From: Isochrysis galbana
Taxonomy: Eukaryota; Haptophyta; Isochrysidales; Isochrysidaceae
Assembly (NCBI GenBank): GCA_018136815.1
Contig: CM030944.1
Coordinates: 2,067,345 to 2,131,344 of the forward strand
DNA length: 64,000 nt
Reading direction: 5' to 3'
The position numbers were made by a program, and so were the translations under genes. Positions 31,620 to 42,500 of this stretch are shown piece after piece. The number at the start of each line of letters is the position of its first letter. Position 1 is the stretch's first letter. A model generated the notes under the pieces. That model ran no database searches. It was not told the DNA's origin and worked only from the letters and a program-made list of their open reading frames with translations.

Positions 31620-33160
31620 CTTCTCTCTTTTACGAGAGATTTACCTGAGGGTTTAGGCGGTGTGGCGGACGCCCAACTATTACACGGCTGGTCCTATTAC
31701 AAACGCTTAGAGGAGTCAAGTCAGTGATTTTGCAAGACGATTTTCGTGGGCAAGACGAGGGCTTGCGGACAGACAGCAAGAGAGCTCCGCGCGGGGGAAA
31801 CCGTTCGGCGACCGCGGGGGGAAAATTCGGCGACCGCGGGGGGGAAATTCGGCGACGGCGGAGGAGCAGCAGAGATAACGAAAACGAGCGTAGAACCAAC
31901 GAAACGAGGGCGAGACGGTCAGAACTCACCGGAGGTGACAACCAAGTCTACTAGAGAGCGGAGCGATGTCGGCATCCGAACGAGGGCCTCAGAGCGGCAG
32001 CGAACAAAGGGACAAAGGGCGATGTCCAAAGGGCTTCGTGTGGTAGCGCGTCAGAGCGGTACCACGGGGTGGCGAGGGCGAGCGCGAGGACGGAGCGGAC
32101 ATGGCAGATAGCGAGTGTGAGTGGGCGAGTGAGTGAATTTGGTTGGTGTTGTAAGATTGCTTGTTACGACGAAGCGAGAGCGAGAGCGAGAACGAGGGAG
32201 CGAGGAGCGACTGGGGCGAGGAACGAGGGCGACAGAGGCCGACAGGGTACCAATCTGACTAGTCCGACAACAATCCGAGACACGCACACTCGACTTTCAC
32301 CCAACATCCCCCCACACTCACGTATCTTTCCCCACTTGGGCGGGGAAGACACAGAAGGAAGGAAACAAGGAAGAGAAAGCCGACAGGAGAGCGACGATGC
32401 GACGGAAGAGCCGACGGCGAACGACGGTTACCGCGAACGACTAGGTAGAAAGTAAGGATAAGGAGGGAATCTACGTGCGTAAACCGAAAGGGGTGAGAGG
32501 GTAGGCTTCGCGCGGGGGATAAAGTCCGCAGCGACGAACACCTACGACGGGAGCGAGGGCAGGCGCGGGGGAACGACAGCAAGGAGGGACCAAAGACCAA
32601 AGACAGAGCAAGGCCCAAGGTGCAAAGGAGCGAGAAACAGGAGCGAGACCGGCCACAAAGGGCGCGACGGCAAGGAGCGAGGGGCGCATTACGAGTGACG
32701 AGTTCTACAAGTTACGAGTGAAACTCCGTGGCAACAAGAACGACTGAGCACGAAGACGCCTAAGGTCGGAAGTCGATCGCGGATGCGACACAACAAGAGC
32801 GCAGGGGGGGTAGGCTAACCGCTGGGGAAAAACCCACGACGGCGAACACCTGCGACGAAAACGAGGACGAGCGCGGGGGGGAAACGCGGCAAGGAGGGAC
32901 CCAGGCGATCGCCAAGCAAGCACAAGGACCAGGCCTGGGAATCAGGATGCACGGGCCACAAGGAGGCGCAAACAGGCAAGGAGCGAATGATGAGTTACGA
33001 GTGACGAGCGGCGCGTAGAACGCCTATCGAGTAGAGAACAACTAACGAGTAAAGTCGAAGGCCGCGGACGAGGTCGATCGCGAATGCGACATAGCAGGGA
33101 TGGGGTCAAAGGACAAATGAACGCTTCTGGTCTCGGCGGAGAAGCCATTCATAGTGCGAT
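31620..33160. repeat. purine-rich region with degenerate ~300-bp tandem units
   Basis: Two diverged units are visible, about 32500-32790 and 32812-33090. Each contains a G-rich start, gcgaacacct.cgacg, a ggcaaggagggacc block, ggccacaaagg, then acgagtgacgag and gatcgcg.atgcgaca. The gatcgcg.atgcgaca block also resembles the arms of the 53-kb inverted repeat. Frames across this region are Arg/Glu- or Ser/Pro-rich artefacts. No gene is supported. Confidence 0.5.
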
Positions 33161-33423
33161 TAATACGGGGTTTTGAAGCCAACCTATTAATCGGTAGCCA
33201 ATTAATATGCCGTTAGTACGGGGTTTCAAAAAGTGTCTATTAATAGCGAGCCCTAGCCTTGCCCTGTGATAGGGCGGTCAAACAGCCTGTGAAGACCAAA
33301 CGACCAAACCAAAACCAAAACTACGTACCCCAAAACCAAAAAGCAAAAAGGAATGAAGGAGGGAAGGGAACGAGATGGAGCGAAGGGAAGTGAGGGCAGT
33401 GTCAGTGGAGAGGTATTGCGAAC

Positions 33424-33469
33424 CTAGTCTATAGTAGGTGTTTAGCTCCGAATCTCTAATTTTTTTTTA
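33424..33469 (+). repeat. R1-type retroelement 3' tail
   Basis: Reads ctatagtaggtgtttagctc, cgaatctctaa, then T9. It is the same tail as at 11291-11335 and 38807-38855, and (reverse) at 62469-62487. It sits 110 bp upstream of the ARM/C2 gene start and so lies in its promoter region. Confidence 0.65.
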
Positions 33470-33578
33470 CATCCCTCGCGTAATCTATATCGCCATGCGC
33501 TTAAAATAACGTGCGCCCGCGTATTATTTATATTCCCGACCTGTAGTAGAGGCCGACGTAACGGTCGGTCCCGTCGCG

Positions 33579-35681
33579 ATGGCGGCGGCCGTTCGTAGCG
33601 AGCGGGCGGGCGCGTGGCTTGACCCGAGGCTGAGCGCGGGTGTGGTGATCCCGGACCCATTTGCAGCGTGGGACCCGCGACTTCCTATCTCTGCCTTCAA
33701 CGAGCGTGCCCAAAGAGCGACCGACCGCGCACGGAGGAGCTCATTAAGCGTACCGGCTGGCTCTGCATGGAGCAACGCAGCTGCAGCACCAGCACTCCTG
33801 GTGCAGCACGAGGCCCCCGTGGGCGAGAGGAGGAGAATCATACCGCATTCCGCCGAGCGACGTCGCCATTCCGGCGATGCCGTCTTTGTTAGCTCGGTCC
33901 GACTACCCGATGTTCTGATGGAAGAGACCACTTCGGGTGGCATGCGTCCTCACCGTCGAACGCGCACCCTGGCTCCTGCGGACGGTGCTGCGTCAGGTAA
34001 ACAGTCGAACAGGCGTAGGACTCCTGCTGTCAGCGCTCGTGCTATTGCACGTGCGATACTTGAAGACGATGGCGCGACTGTCTCTCAGCTGCGATCGGCT
34101 CTGCGCTCGCTCCTGAAGGAGTCAGATACAATGGCAGCCTCTATCAACAGGTCTGCGCGTGTCATGGCCGAAGAGCGCAGTGCGCTCGCCGCAGAAATCA
34201 GTGCGTTCACGCTTCCAATGATGCGCGAGATTGAGCGATTGCGCCGTCGTGAGCGCTTTTGGGGTGGGGGTTCGCGCTCCGAGGACGAGGTTGTTCATGC
34301 CAAGGCACCACTCGTGGAGACCAGTTCGCACAAAGATGACGTCTTGCGATCGGGAACGACCAATGTCACGGCGCATGCTGCCCGCAAGGCCATCGAAAAA
34401 TATCGAGCACCCACTAAGGTCCCCACGGCAAATGTACAGGCAGCGGCTGCAGAGCTACAGGCCAGTCTGACACGGCGCGAGCAAGGTCGTGCAGCGAAGA
34501 TACTTGCAGCAGCAGTCGCGGAGGCACAGGCGGGCGAACCCGAGGCGCTCTTAAACTTGCTCCATGACGGTCCCTTCATTAGCGGAGCGGCAGCGCGCGC
34601 GCTTGATCAAACACTCATGAACCTAGACACAGATAATGCCATGAATCTGCGGATGCGCATACTTGCTGCACGGGGCGAGGCCATGCTCATACCATTGCTC
34701 ACGCCAGCTTTGGGGATGAATGACGCCACAGGCCGGCGCAAGTCGATGGCCGTGCAGCTGGCTGCACTGAATGCCCTAGAGGCGCTCGTCGAGAATTGTC
34801 CCCCAGCATGCACAGGCTTCATCGATGCCGGTGGGGGTGAAGTACTGGCTTCACTCCTCCGAGATGGTAGCGCTCCGCACCCGACGTCAATCGCAATTGC
34901 ACTGTTGCCACACACGCTTCACCTCCTAATCGCATTGGGTGGTGCCTCACGTGCCGGTGCCGCCGATCAGTTGCGTCGCATTGGCTGTGTTGAGGCTGTC
35001 TTACCATTGCTCGACCGCGGACTGGAAGACCGAAGCGCTCTGCTTGCGGTCGCGGCGCTTAAGGCAATCGGGATCAAATGCGTATCCGTGTTATGTCGTG
35101 GATCGCCCCGACGTTTAACGACACTGAGGGCGTTGTGGGTGCTTGATAAGTTGTATGCACCCATCGCTCGACGTCGGGCCCTTGCCGAGCATGATGCTGG
35201 CCGACATCCGGGCGTAGCGGTCGGCCTCGATGGCAACGAGTCAGGGGCGCTTGCAAAGATGATGAAGAGAAAGAAGAGCCATGGGCGGACACTCCGGCTA
35301 CACTTGCGCGGCGATTCGCTCAAGAAGATGGACTGGCTCTCGGAGTCGGACCCGTTCTGCGTCGTTCTTGCTGAGCTTCCTGGCGGCAGATGGCGCGAAA
35401 TAGCCCGTACGGAGCACATTGACGATGAGCCAAACCCACGGTGGCAGCCTCTTGAATGCCGAGTACCGGAGGGCACGAGACGGTTGAAGTTGCAGGTCGT
35501 CGACTATGAAGGTCCAGTTTTGCCTGCGAGGATGATTGGGCAAGCGATCGAGGCTGTCGACAAGCTTCTCAGTGCAAAAGCGCCAGCAATGTGTGCAATG
35601 TGTCTTACGACGGCTGCTGGGAAAGGCGGACGGGGCAACCTTCTCGCTCGAGCGGAAGAAGTGCGCGCGCTAGAACTCTAG
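33579..35681 (+). CDS. armadillo-like repeat protein with C-terminal C2 domain
   Basis: Intronless 700-codon frame. Residues 1-150 are low complexity, basic and Ser/Ala-rich. Residues ~150-230 form a helix (MREIERLRRRER). Residues ~285-510 consist of repeated helices of ARM/HEAT type (LLNLLHDGPFISGAAARALD, LAALNALEALVENCPPACTG, IALLPHTLHLLIALGGASRA, AVLPLLDRGLEDRSALLAVA). Residues ~570-650 form a C2 domain resembling the copine C2B type (LHLRGDSLKKMDWLSESDPF, RTEHIDDEPNPRWQPL, LQVVDYEG). C2 domains of this type bind calcium and membrane lipids; the Asp of KKMDW and SDPF are at expected ligand positions, but later ligands are less clear. ARM plus C2 suggests a membrane-recruited scaffold. No exact family name is proposed. 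Confidence 0.8.
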   Translation: MAAAVRSERAGAWLDPRLSAGVVIPDPFAAWDPRLPISAFNERAQRATDRARRSSLSVPAGSAWSNAAAAPALLVQHEAPVGERRRIIPHSAERRRHSGDAVFVSSVRLPDVLMEETTSGGMRPHRRTRTLAPADGAASGKQSNRRRTPAVSARAIARAILEDDGATVSQLRSALRSLLKESDTMAASINRSARVMAEERSALAAEISAFTLPMMREIERLRRRERFWGGGSRSEDEVVHAKAPLVETSSHKDDVLRSGTTNVTAHAARKAIEKYRAPTKVPTANVQAAAAELQASLTRREQGRAAKILAAAVAEAQAGEPEALLNLLHDGPFISGAAARALDQTLMNLDTDNAMNLRMRILAARGEAMLIPLLTPALGMNDATGRRKSMAVQLAALNALEALVENCPPACTGFIDAGGGEVLASLLRDGSAPHPTSIAIALLPHTLHLLIALGGASRAGAADQLRRIGCVEAVLPLLDRGLEDRSALLAVAALKAIGIKCVSVLCRGSPRRLTTLRALWVLDKLYAPIARRRALAEHDAGRHPGVAVGLDGNESGALAKMMKRKKSHGRTLRLHLRGDSLKKMDWLSESDPFCVVLAELPGGRWREIARTEHIDDEPNPRWQPLECRVPEGTRRLKLQVVDYEGPVLPARMIGQAIEAVDKLLSAKAPAMCAMCLTTAAGKGGRGNLLARAEEVRALEL

Positions 35682-36744
35682 ACGATGCCATTCGCGCCGG
35701 CGGTAGTGGTGGCGGTGGCGTAGTCGGCTCCTCAAGGCATCCCTGCTCGCGCTTCCACTGTGGCGTGAGGTGGTTGCCCTAGGTGGCAGCGGGGGCGCAG
35801 GAGGCGTCCCAGGAGTAGAGTAGCTCTGCTAGCGCGCCCATCGCAGTATCGCGAGATGCCCGCCTCTGCCGGCGGCGCAGGGCGCTGGCGGCATCCTAGA
35901 GACAGGCCTAGTCGCGCGCCCACTGCCACTGCAGCAGCGCGAGGTGGCCACCGGCGGCCGCCGCGACGGCGCATTCCGCGACCCACGGGCATTTGCCGTC
36001 GAGCTGTCCGTGTCGTTGCTCCCGTGCTCATACCCAAGCTGCTGCATTTTGCGGCTAGTTCGCAGTGTGTAGCGGTCATACTCATCGTTGGTTGGGGCAC
36101 CACCAAGCGACGTGGCTCGATGACGGAAATTTTGGTGGCGGGCGGCAGGCGGGCGAGTGGTCTCTCGTGAGTTAGGCCCATAAGCCTCACAGGTCCCATG
36201 CATGGCGCCGGCTCCCCGCCATCTTATGCAATCATCATAAGCATAAGCAGCTCGCCAACTAACAACGAAGTTTACACTTAGCAGTTCACTCACCCATGGG
36301 CGGGCGGCAGGAGCGCCCCCCCTTCCCTCCTCCGACCCCTCCCATGCTGTCTGCTACGGGGACGGAATCGCCCGCTCTCCTGCCATGCCTCATGGCATGC
36401 TAGACCAACACACAACTCACCCACAGACCTTCTCTGGAAACTATGACTATGGCAGACACGCCTCGCACCTCGTGCCTCGTGCCGCTCGTGCGCTCGTGTG
36501 CACGCCCAAATGGCAAATGTGTGTGGAGGGCGGACCGCGGCGAACGTCTCGAGAAGCGGTGGCATGCGGATGAGGGTGCGAATCTGAAGAGGAGAGCGCA
36601 CACTTAGCGGCATGGCCTCGCCGCGCGCGATAGGGGAGAGCTTGAGCCCCGTGTCGAGTTCTTGTGCCAGTGAGTCTAGCAAGGTCGTTTGCCTTCATTT
36701 GGCTCATTTGGTATTTGGTACCACTACTACCCTGCACTAGCACT
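35682..36744. other. intergenic; truncated retroelement 5' end at 36268
   Basis: The hairpin aagtttacactt (36268-36279) is followed 16 nt later by ATG in cccatgggcggg (36296). The next ~120 bp resemble the start of copies A and E (C/G homopolymer, then ctcctgccatgcctcatggc). The remainder shows no supported gene; open frames here are Arg/Pro- and Thr-rich. Confidence 0.45.
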
Positions 36745-36745
36745 A

Positions 36746-38205
36746 ATCTTATGATTGGTCGCCATGGAGGGGGGCCTCGCGCCCCCCCCCACTCTCTCGA
36801 CTCCCCTAATGGGGGGCGAGAACCATCCACCCACCTGCGATGCCTCTTGGCATGTAGGGGGGACTCACCTAGACTGCCCAGACTCTCCCTAAGACTCGGG
36901 CACAGATCGCACGCCCTGGCCCGCGTTGGCCTGCTTCTCGCTTTGACAAACCCCTCCTCCCCCTGGGCCCCCCTGATCAGGAGCCCCCAGCCAGCTCCAG
37001 TCGACCGGCAGTGGCTCGAGAGCCAGCGAGGGAGAGGCAGGAGGGGCTAGGGCCATGCCCCAGCCTCACCTGCCCCCTGGCAGCTGCGCTCTCAGGCCCC
37101 TGCAGGCCTCCTGGGGACCTGAAGAGTGAAGAGGGGCCGCAGGCGCGCGCCATGGGCCAGAGCCGCAGGAAAGAGAGGAGGAAGAGGGAAGAGGGAGGGG
37201 AGGGGGGAGTGGCAGCTCTCCCCTCCGGCATTTACGTGTCTTCTCACCCCGTTTGGGTAAGAGAAGACGGGGGCACCAGAACCAGGAGGGAAGGGCCGCG
37301 GCTCGCCGCGGCCACTCGCCTCGGCGAGAGAGATTAGCGCTTCTGGGCTCCCATTCACGAGTGCCCCCCCCCCCCCCCCTGCGTTGTTTTTACCCGAAAG
37401 GGGTTTTCCCCCGGCGTGGACTCGAGGAGAGGACGTGCTGGGGTGCGCGGGGTCGGTGCTTGTCTCAAAAATCGGTTTCACCGCATTAAGACCAAGCTTA
37501 GTGGGGAAAAACTCCTCGTCCAGTTCCGTTACCCGAAAATCTCGTTCATCTCGTCGGGCCCCAGGGCCATCTCGTTCATCTCGTCGGGCCATCAAGGCCA
37601 TCTCGTTCATCTCGTCGTCGGGCCATCAGGCCATCTCGTTACATCTCGTTCATCTCGTTACAATCCAAGTGCGCGATGCTGGTCGACCGCCTACCAAATC
37701 GCGAGGCTCTCGATTCGTCTCCTCTCGTAATGCCCACGGTGGTCACGCCCACGGACGATCATCGCATCGCGGTGACGATCATCCACACCGGAGTCGATGC
37801 GCTGACCCTGCCGTCTCTGCATCCGATAGCTTCGCTCCAGGTGCGTTTCAAGTTGCACCGGGGCTGGACTCCGACTGGAAGCGAGGGGGATGGTGACCCT
37901 GTCACCGCGCTGAGCGAGGAGCAACGATCTCTACTCGACTCAGCCACCATCGATCCAGACCGGCTTCTTTCCGACGATCAACGAGATTCTCGTCGCGTAC
38001 GTGGTGCTCCTGGGCCTCTCCTTCGGGGTGCTCGCGGGGGGGCTCATGGTAGGGTGAGACTGGAAGAAACCGGAGGGAAAGGAGACCAAATGAAGGCAAG
38101 CCGCCTTGGCTCGTCAGGCATGGCGGGATTCCGGGACGGAAAAGTTGTGTCCAATTAGCTAGTGGGGCTGGCTAGGATATGACATTAATTATTTTATTTA
38201 TTTAG
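36746..38205 (+). mobile_element. 5'-hairpin retroelement copy B (longest non-coding copy)
   Basis: Starts with hairpin aatcttatgatt (36745-36756), ggtcgcc and ATG (36763); ends ctaggatatgacattaatta then an A/T tail. It is collinear with copy A in opposite orientation over the shared ends, but has about 600 bp more (37475-38090). The extra part includes a minisatellite of atctcgttcatctcgtcggg units at about 37540-37660, and a 160-codon frame from 37676 with no recognised domain. A diverged target duplication is suggested by taccctgcactagcacta (36728-36745) against taccttgcactaacaacta (38206-38224). Confidence 0.7.
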
Positions 38206-38221
38206 TACCTTGCACTAACAA

Positions 38222-39559
38222 CTAGCACTGGGAGGAAACCGACATCGCCCATGCCTCGCTCTTACCTCCATCCGCCCTTCTCCCCCTCGTTCCGTGTTCT
38301 TCGTTCTTCGGTTTCGCGGGGGTTCGGCCATCCATGTGCATGTGTGCTACTTTGGGCCTAGAGTGTGGGGGCGGGCGGGGGGCCGGGGGGGAGGGGGGGG
38401 GCGGACCTTCCGATGCGTGTTTGTGTGGCGCCGCGGTACCGGGCGCGACGGTGTAGGGGCCAGGCCATCCGGCTTCCCCTGAGGGGGGGGGGGGGGGGGG
38501 CGGGAACGGGACTGAGCTGAGGTTGGGGCAAGGGCGAGGTCTAGCGGAGACGCGGAGACCCAAGCTGAGGGGAGTGCACCTAGTAGCGTAGCGGGGACCT
38601 TCAAGGATTTTTTTTCGGCCTCGCTGCTGGCGGACGCGGTCGCGTCGAGTCGCCAACGACTGCTCCACGGGGGCTAAGGGGCCGCCCTTGGCGGCGGGGC
38701 CCGAGGAGAGAACAGTCGCATTGGGCGCGCCGTCGGCGCGCTCCATCGCAACCGCAACAACGATAAACTTAGAACTTAGTTGAGTAGGGAGCTAGTAGCT
38801 ACCAGGCCTATAGTAGGTGTATGGTGTATAGCCCTGAATCTTTGGACTTTTTTTTGCGAACGGCGCTACTTTCTTTTGCGCTCAACTTATAGTGCGTACA
38901 ATATCTCCAGAAAGTGTTAGTCTCCAGGCCCGCTCTCAAAAGGCAAAAGGGTGTCCCTAAGATGGGCTGCTGTGTATTCTCCCACGCCCAGGGTCTGAAG
39001 ATAAGCTAATCGCTCAGGCTTGCTAGCCTTTTTAAGGGCACCTAATCCTAGTAAGACGGTCATAGACTTATTGAAAGGCCTTTCTGTTACGGTGGGCGGG
39101 GAGGGAGGAGGGGGGCGGCGCGCGCTCCATGGCCCTATCAGTTTACTGAGAGTTATGGCTCAAAGGAGAAGAGATAATGTATGATGTGTTCTCGTCTCTT
39201 GTCTCTTGTAGGCTTCGCCATCAGAGTTTCTTGTGATGTTGGCATTGCGTTGCACCGGGAGCTGGGCGTAGCCTTCCCCTACCCCCCCTCAAGGGAAGCG
39301 TACGAACGGCCACTTTTAAGCGAATGCGTTGGTCTCGACTAATGTCTTGATGACGACGTCTACTAGCGTCCCTTTGCTGCGCGTTCGCTCATCTAGATTT
39401 TGCATGCGTGGGCGGAGCCGCAAGATGATCTCGAATAGCATCTAAATGTTGCAATCACTTGCGCCTCGTCTTCGCTGCCTTCGCCGCCCGGTTAATTTGC
39501 CATCAAGTTGCAACTCTGTGTGAGCACTCGGCGGGTCGAGGTTGTTTTCGGCATCGAGA
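38222..39559. repeat. cluster of retroelement fragments
   Basis: Contains a family-B-like tail with T8 (38570-38627) and a fragment beginning ATGGAGCG on the minus strand at about 38746 (MERADGAPNATVLSSGP frame) that resembles the minus-strand fragment starting 53867. It also contains an R1-type tail ending in T8 (38807-38855) and a truncated 5' end matching R1/R2 at 39152-39110 (minus; ctatcagtttactgagag, ggcc, ATG 39130). G homopolymers lie at 38380-38500. 39160-39559 shows nothing recognised. Confidence 0.55.
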
Positions 39560-42500
39560 TCATTCCGCGTTCTCGGCCTCGAAGGCAAGTTTGGAATAAT
39601 TCACCTCCCGGGCTAGAGCATCCCAAGGCGTTGTTGGAACGAAGGCCAACGACGATCCACGCGCAGCACCGTGTTGCCCCCAGGGGTGATTGTCTGGAAG
39701 TGCCTCCCTTGCTGTTGGATATGCCAACGTTGAAGGTTCGGTTCGAGCACTTCCCACGCTATGTGCACCGGAGACAATGCTACTTGATTGACCGTCCTCC
39801 ACATAGGAATTTGCAAGGCTGGCCAGCCAAGTATTCAGCGCAGACATTAAGCGGAAAGAACGTTGAGCAAGGGCAATACGCCTTGCTCGCAGTAAGAGAC
39901 TCGTGTAATCCCGCCACAAGACGATGCCCCTATTCATCTCACGTGAGGTGTGTAGGGAGACTATACGACGCGCTGCGCCCAACAGCACGATTTTCGTCTG
40001 AGATTCGGCAGCCCAACGATTGAATGCATGCGCTCGAGCCTCTCTTGAGTCGCGTCTTAGAGGAGCGCGCGCTTGTCGGTTGAGCCAAAGGGCCCGCATG
40101 CCGTGAAGCAGAGTCACGCGACCGTACCAGCACATTGCCACTGCGTTATAGACGTCTCCCCCCCTCGCTCGGACTGTTCGGCGGCGCCAGCGTGCCAGAG
40201 CGCGCCGAAGCGACATAAGGGTCCTGCGAGGCTCTGCGCTCAGCGTGCTTCTCTGGCTAGGCAATCCAGCTTGTGGGCGAGCAAGAAGCTCGGCCCACAC
40301 CTGCCATCGCCAAAACGCCCCGCGTAGGTGGCGCCACCGCAGGTGACGGCGCGCCTCATTTCGCATGTGTACTGCGGCAGCGTTGGCCGTGACGTCAGCC
40401 GCCAACCGATGAAGTACGCGCACGAGAGCCAACTGCAAGATTCGTCCCCGGCCTAGACAAGTGAGGAAGCCAATGGAGGAAAGGAGGATCCACTTGTCCC
40501 ACGCCGACTTCAAACAAGCAACCCGCCTGCGATCGTCCAAGCTATCCCACGCATGCTGAAGGGCTGGCAAGGATAGCTGCTCAAGTTGCGGAGCCGACAC
40601 GAGAGCATCAACGAATTCACTTCTTTGTCCAAGACAGGCTGTAGAAGCGCATGCAGATGGACGAGACGATCCACTTCCGGACGTGCGGTACTGCGAGTCT
40701 TCGAGCCAGCTTTCTACCCAAATGCACCACGCTTGGGCTAGGGAGAGCCGAGCGCGATCTCGAGCAAGCAGTGCAGCGAAGCGGTATCTCCGTGCCCACA
40801 GTGACTGGAAGCGCATCTCCGAGAGAGCACGCCCACAAGCAAGACTTCTGAATATGCGCTCGGCCACAATAAGAAGGTGTCTTGCATTCGAGCGCGCAGC
40901 GGAAGCGCGCGCAAGCCTGCTCAATGTGTGCGATCGGCGCAAAGCGTCGGCGGCCACATTGCGCGATAAGACAGTGATGTATGACGGAGGCATGGGGGTC
41001 CTATCGACATCGCGAAAGTCGGGCGACAAGCGGAGTGAGAGCCTTTGGCTCCGCAGTCCACTCGCCTCGCCGGAGAGCGCCCTGTGGGCTGCGCAGCGCG
41101 AGAGCCATGTGCACATCACCTCAGCCTTGGCGCTTCTGTTCCCGTTCCGAACAGCAACAGCTAACATGGTGGCCATACGCGCGCCACGACGCGCGGCGGC
41201 TTGCCAACGGCGAAAAGAGCTGCTCACACACTCCAAAAAGAGGCGCTGCTCGTAGGCAACATACCGCTCAGCCGAGAGTCTATCTAGCCGCGCGAGCCCC
41301 CCCTTCAACTGCAAGCTCCGCGTCCAGCGCTGCCACCCCAACAACAAGGATGCACGGACTACAAGTGCTGTCTGGGCCTCTCTCGCAGAGGCGGCCCTCC
41401 GCCAGCGCCAAATGGCGACATGGACACGCACACGTACCTCTCGATAGACCCGACAGAAGGCAGCGAATTGCTCAATGAGCCGTCGAAAGAAGATAATTGA
41501 GGCCTGAGCTCGGCGGAACTGAGTCGCACACGCCAGCATCCGAATGAATGAACGCCGCCTCAAAGCATAAACGCGCCACCGCGCAAGCTCAGGCAACGGA
41601 GGGAGTAGCCCACACGCGTGCATAACTGCCATGCGCGAGAGCGCGCGCCACTTACCCCGATGATGAAGCACATGAAATGTAGACAACAAAGCTCGCCGCT
41701 GCCAGAATCGCAATGCATCTTCTCCAAGGATGAGTGTGGGGCTGGTGGACTTGTTAAATGCCTTGAATCCCCTCCGTAAGCAGTGATTCTTTGCTGTTGA
41801 AGAAGCTATGAAATTGTGGGAGTGCTGCCGCCTGCAAGCCATCTCAGCCCATGATGCTATCGCCTGATGCAGGAGTCTGGAACGTCTCCAGCGGGACATT
41901 TCCTCGATGGACCTACAGATGCTTGCGAGCCGTTCGACCGCAGTCCTCAGGGACATCACGGCCTCCGCAAGGCGTATCCGGCGGCTCCTCATCCAAAGCC
42001 GATCCGCGGTCGTCGCAAGTTGCAAGACGCGGCAATGAGTACGGGCCAACTGAACCCAGCCTCGATATGCTCGTCGCAAGAGGATTTGCGATGCGAGCAA
42101 CGCGTGCTGATCCCAAGCCCGCCAATTATCGATGCGCTGTCGCCACGTCACAATGGCACCACATACGCGTGCAACATGCCTTCTTGCCGGTGCAGGATTA
42201 AGCTTCGCCTCGTGTTGCCATGCGCGCACAGCTTGATATACGCGCCTAGCCCACGGATCGCCTAGTGCTGCTTCAACTGCCGCCCGAGCAAAGGCAAGCT
42301 TCACTCTGCGCTTCGCCGCGGTCAAGACTTGTCCGCGCCAACGTGCAAGTAAGCCCCTCAGCCGGCGCTCGTCTGTCGTCACGCGAAGGCACACCTCACA
42401 CCATGTTCGGAGGGCTGTGACGCCCCGTCGAGACGCCGCTGCCCGGACACCTCTTCGCCATCGCCGCCAGCCCCACGCTGCCGTGACACGTGCATCTCGA

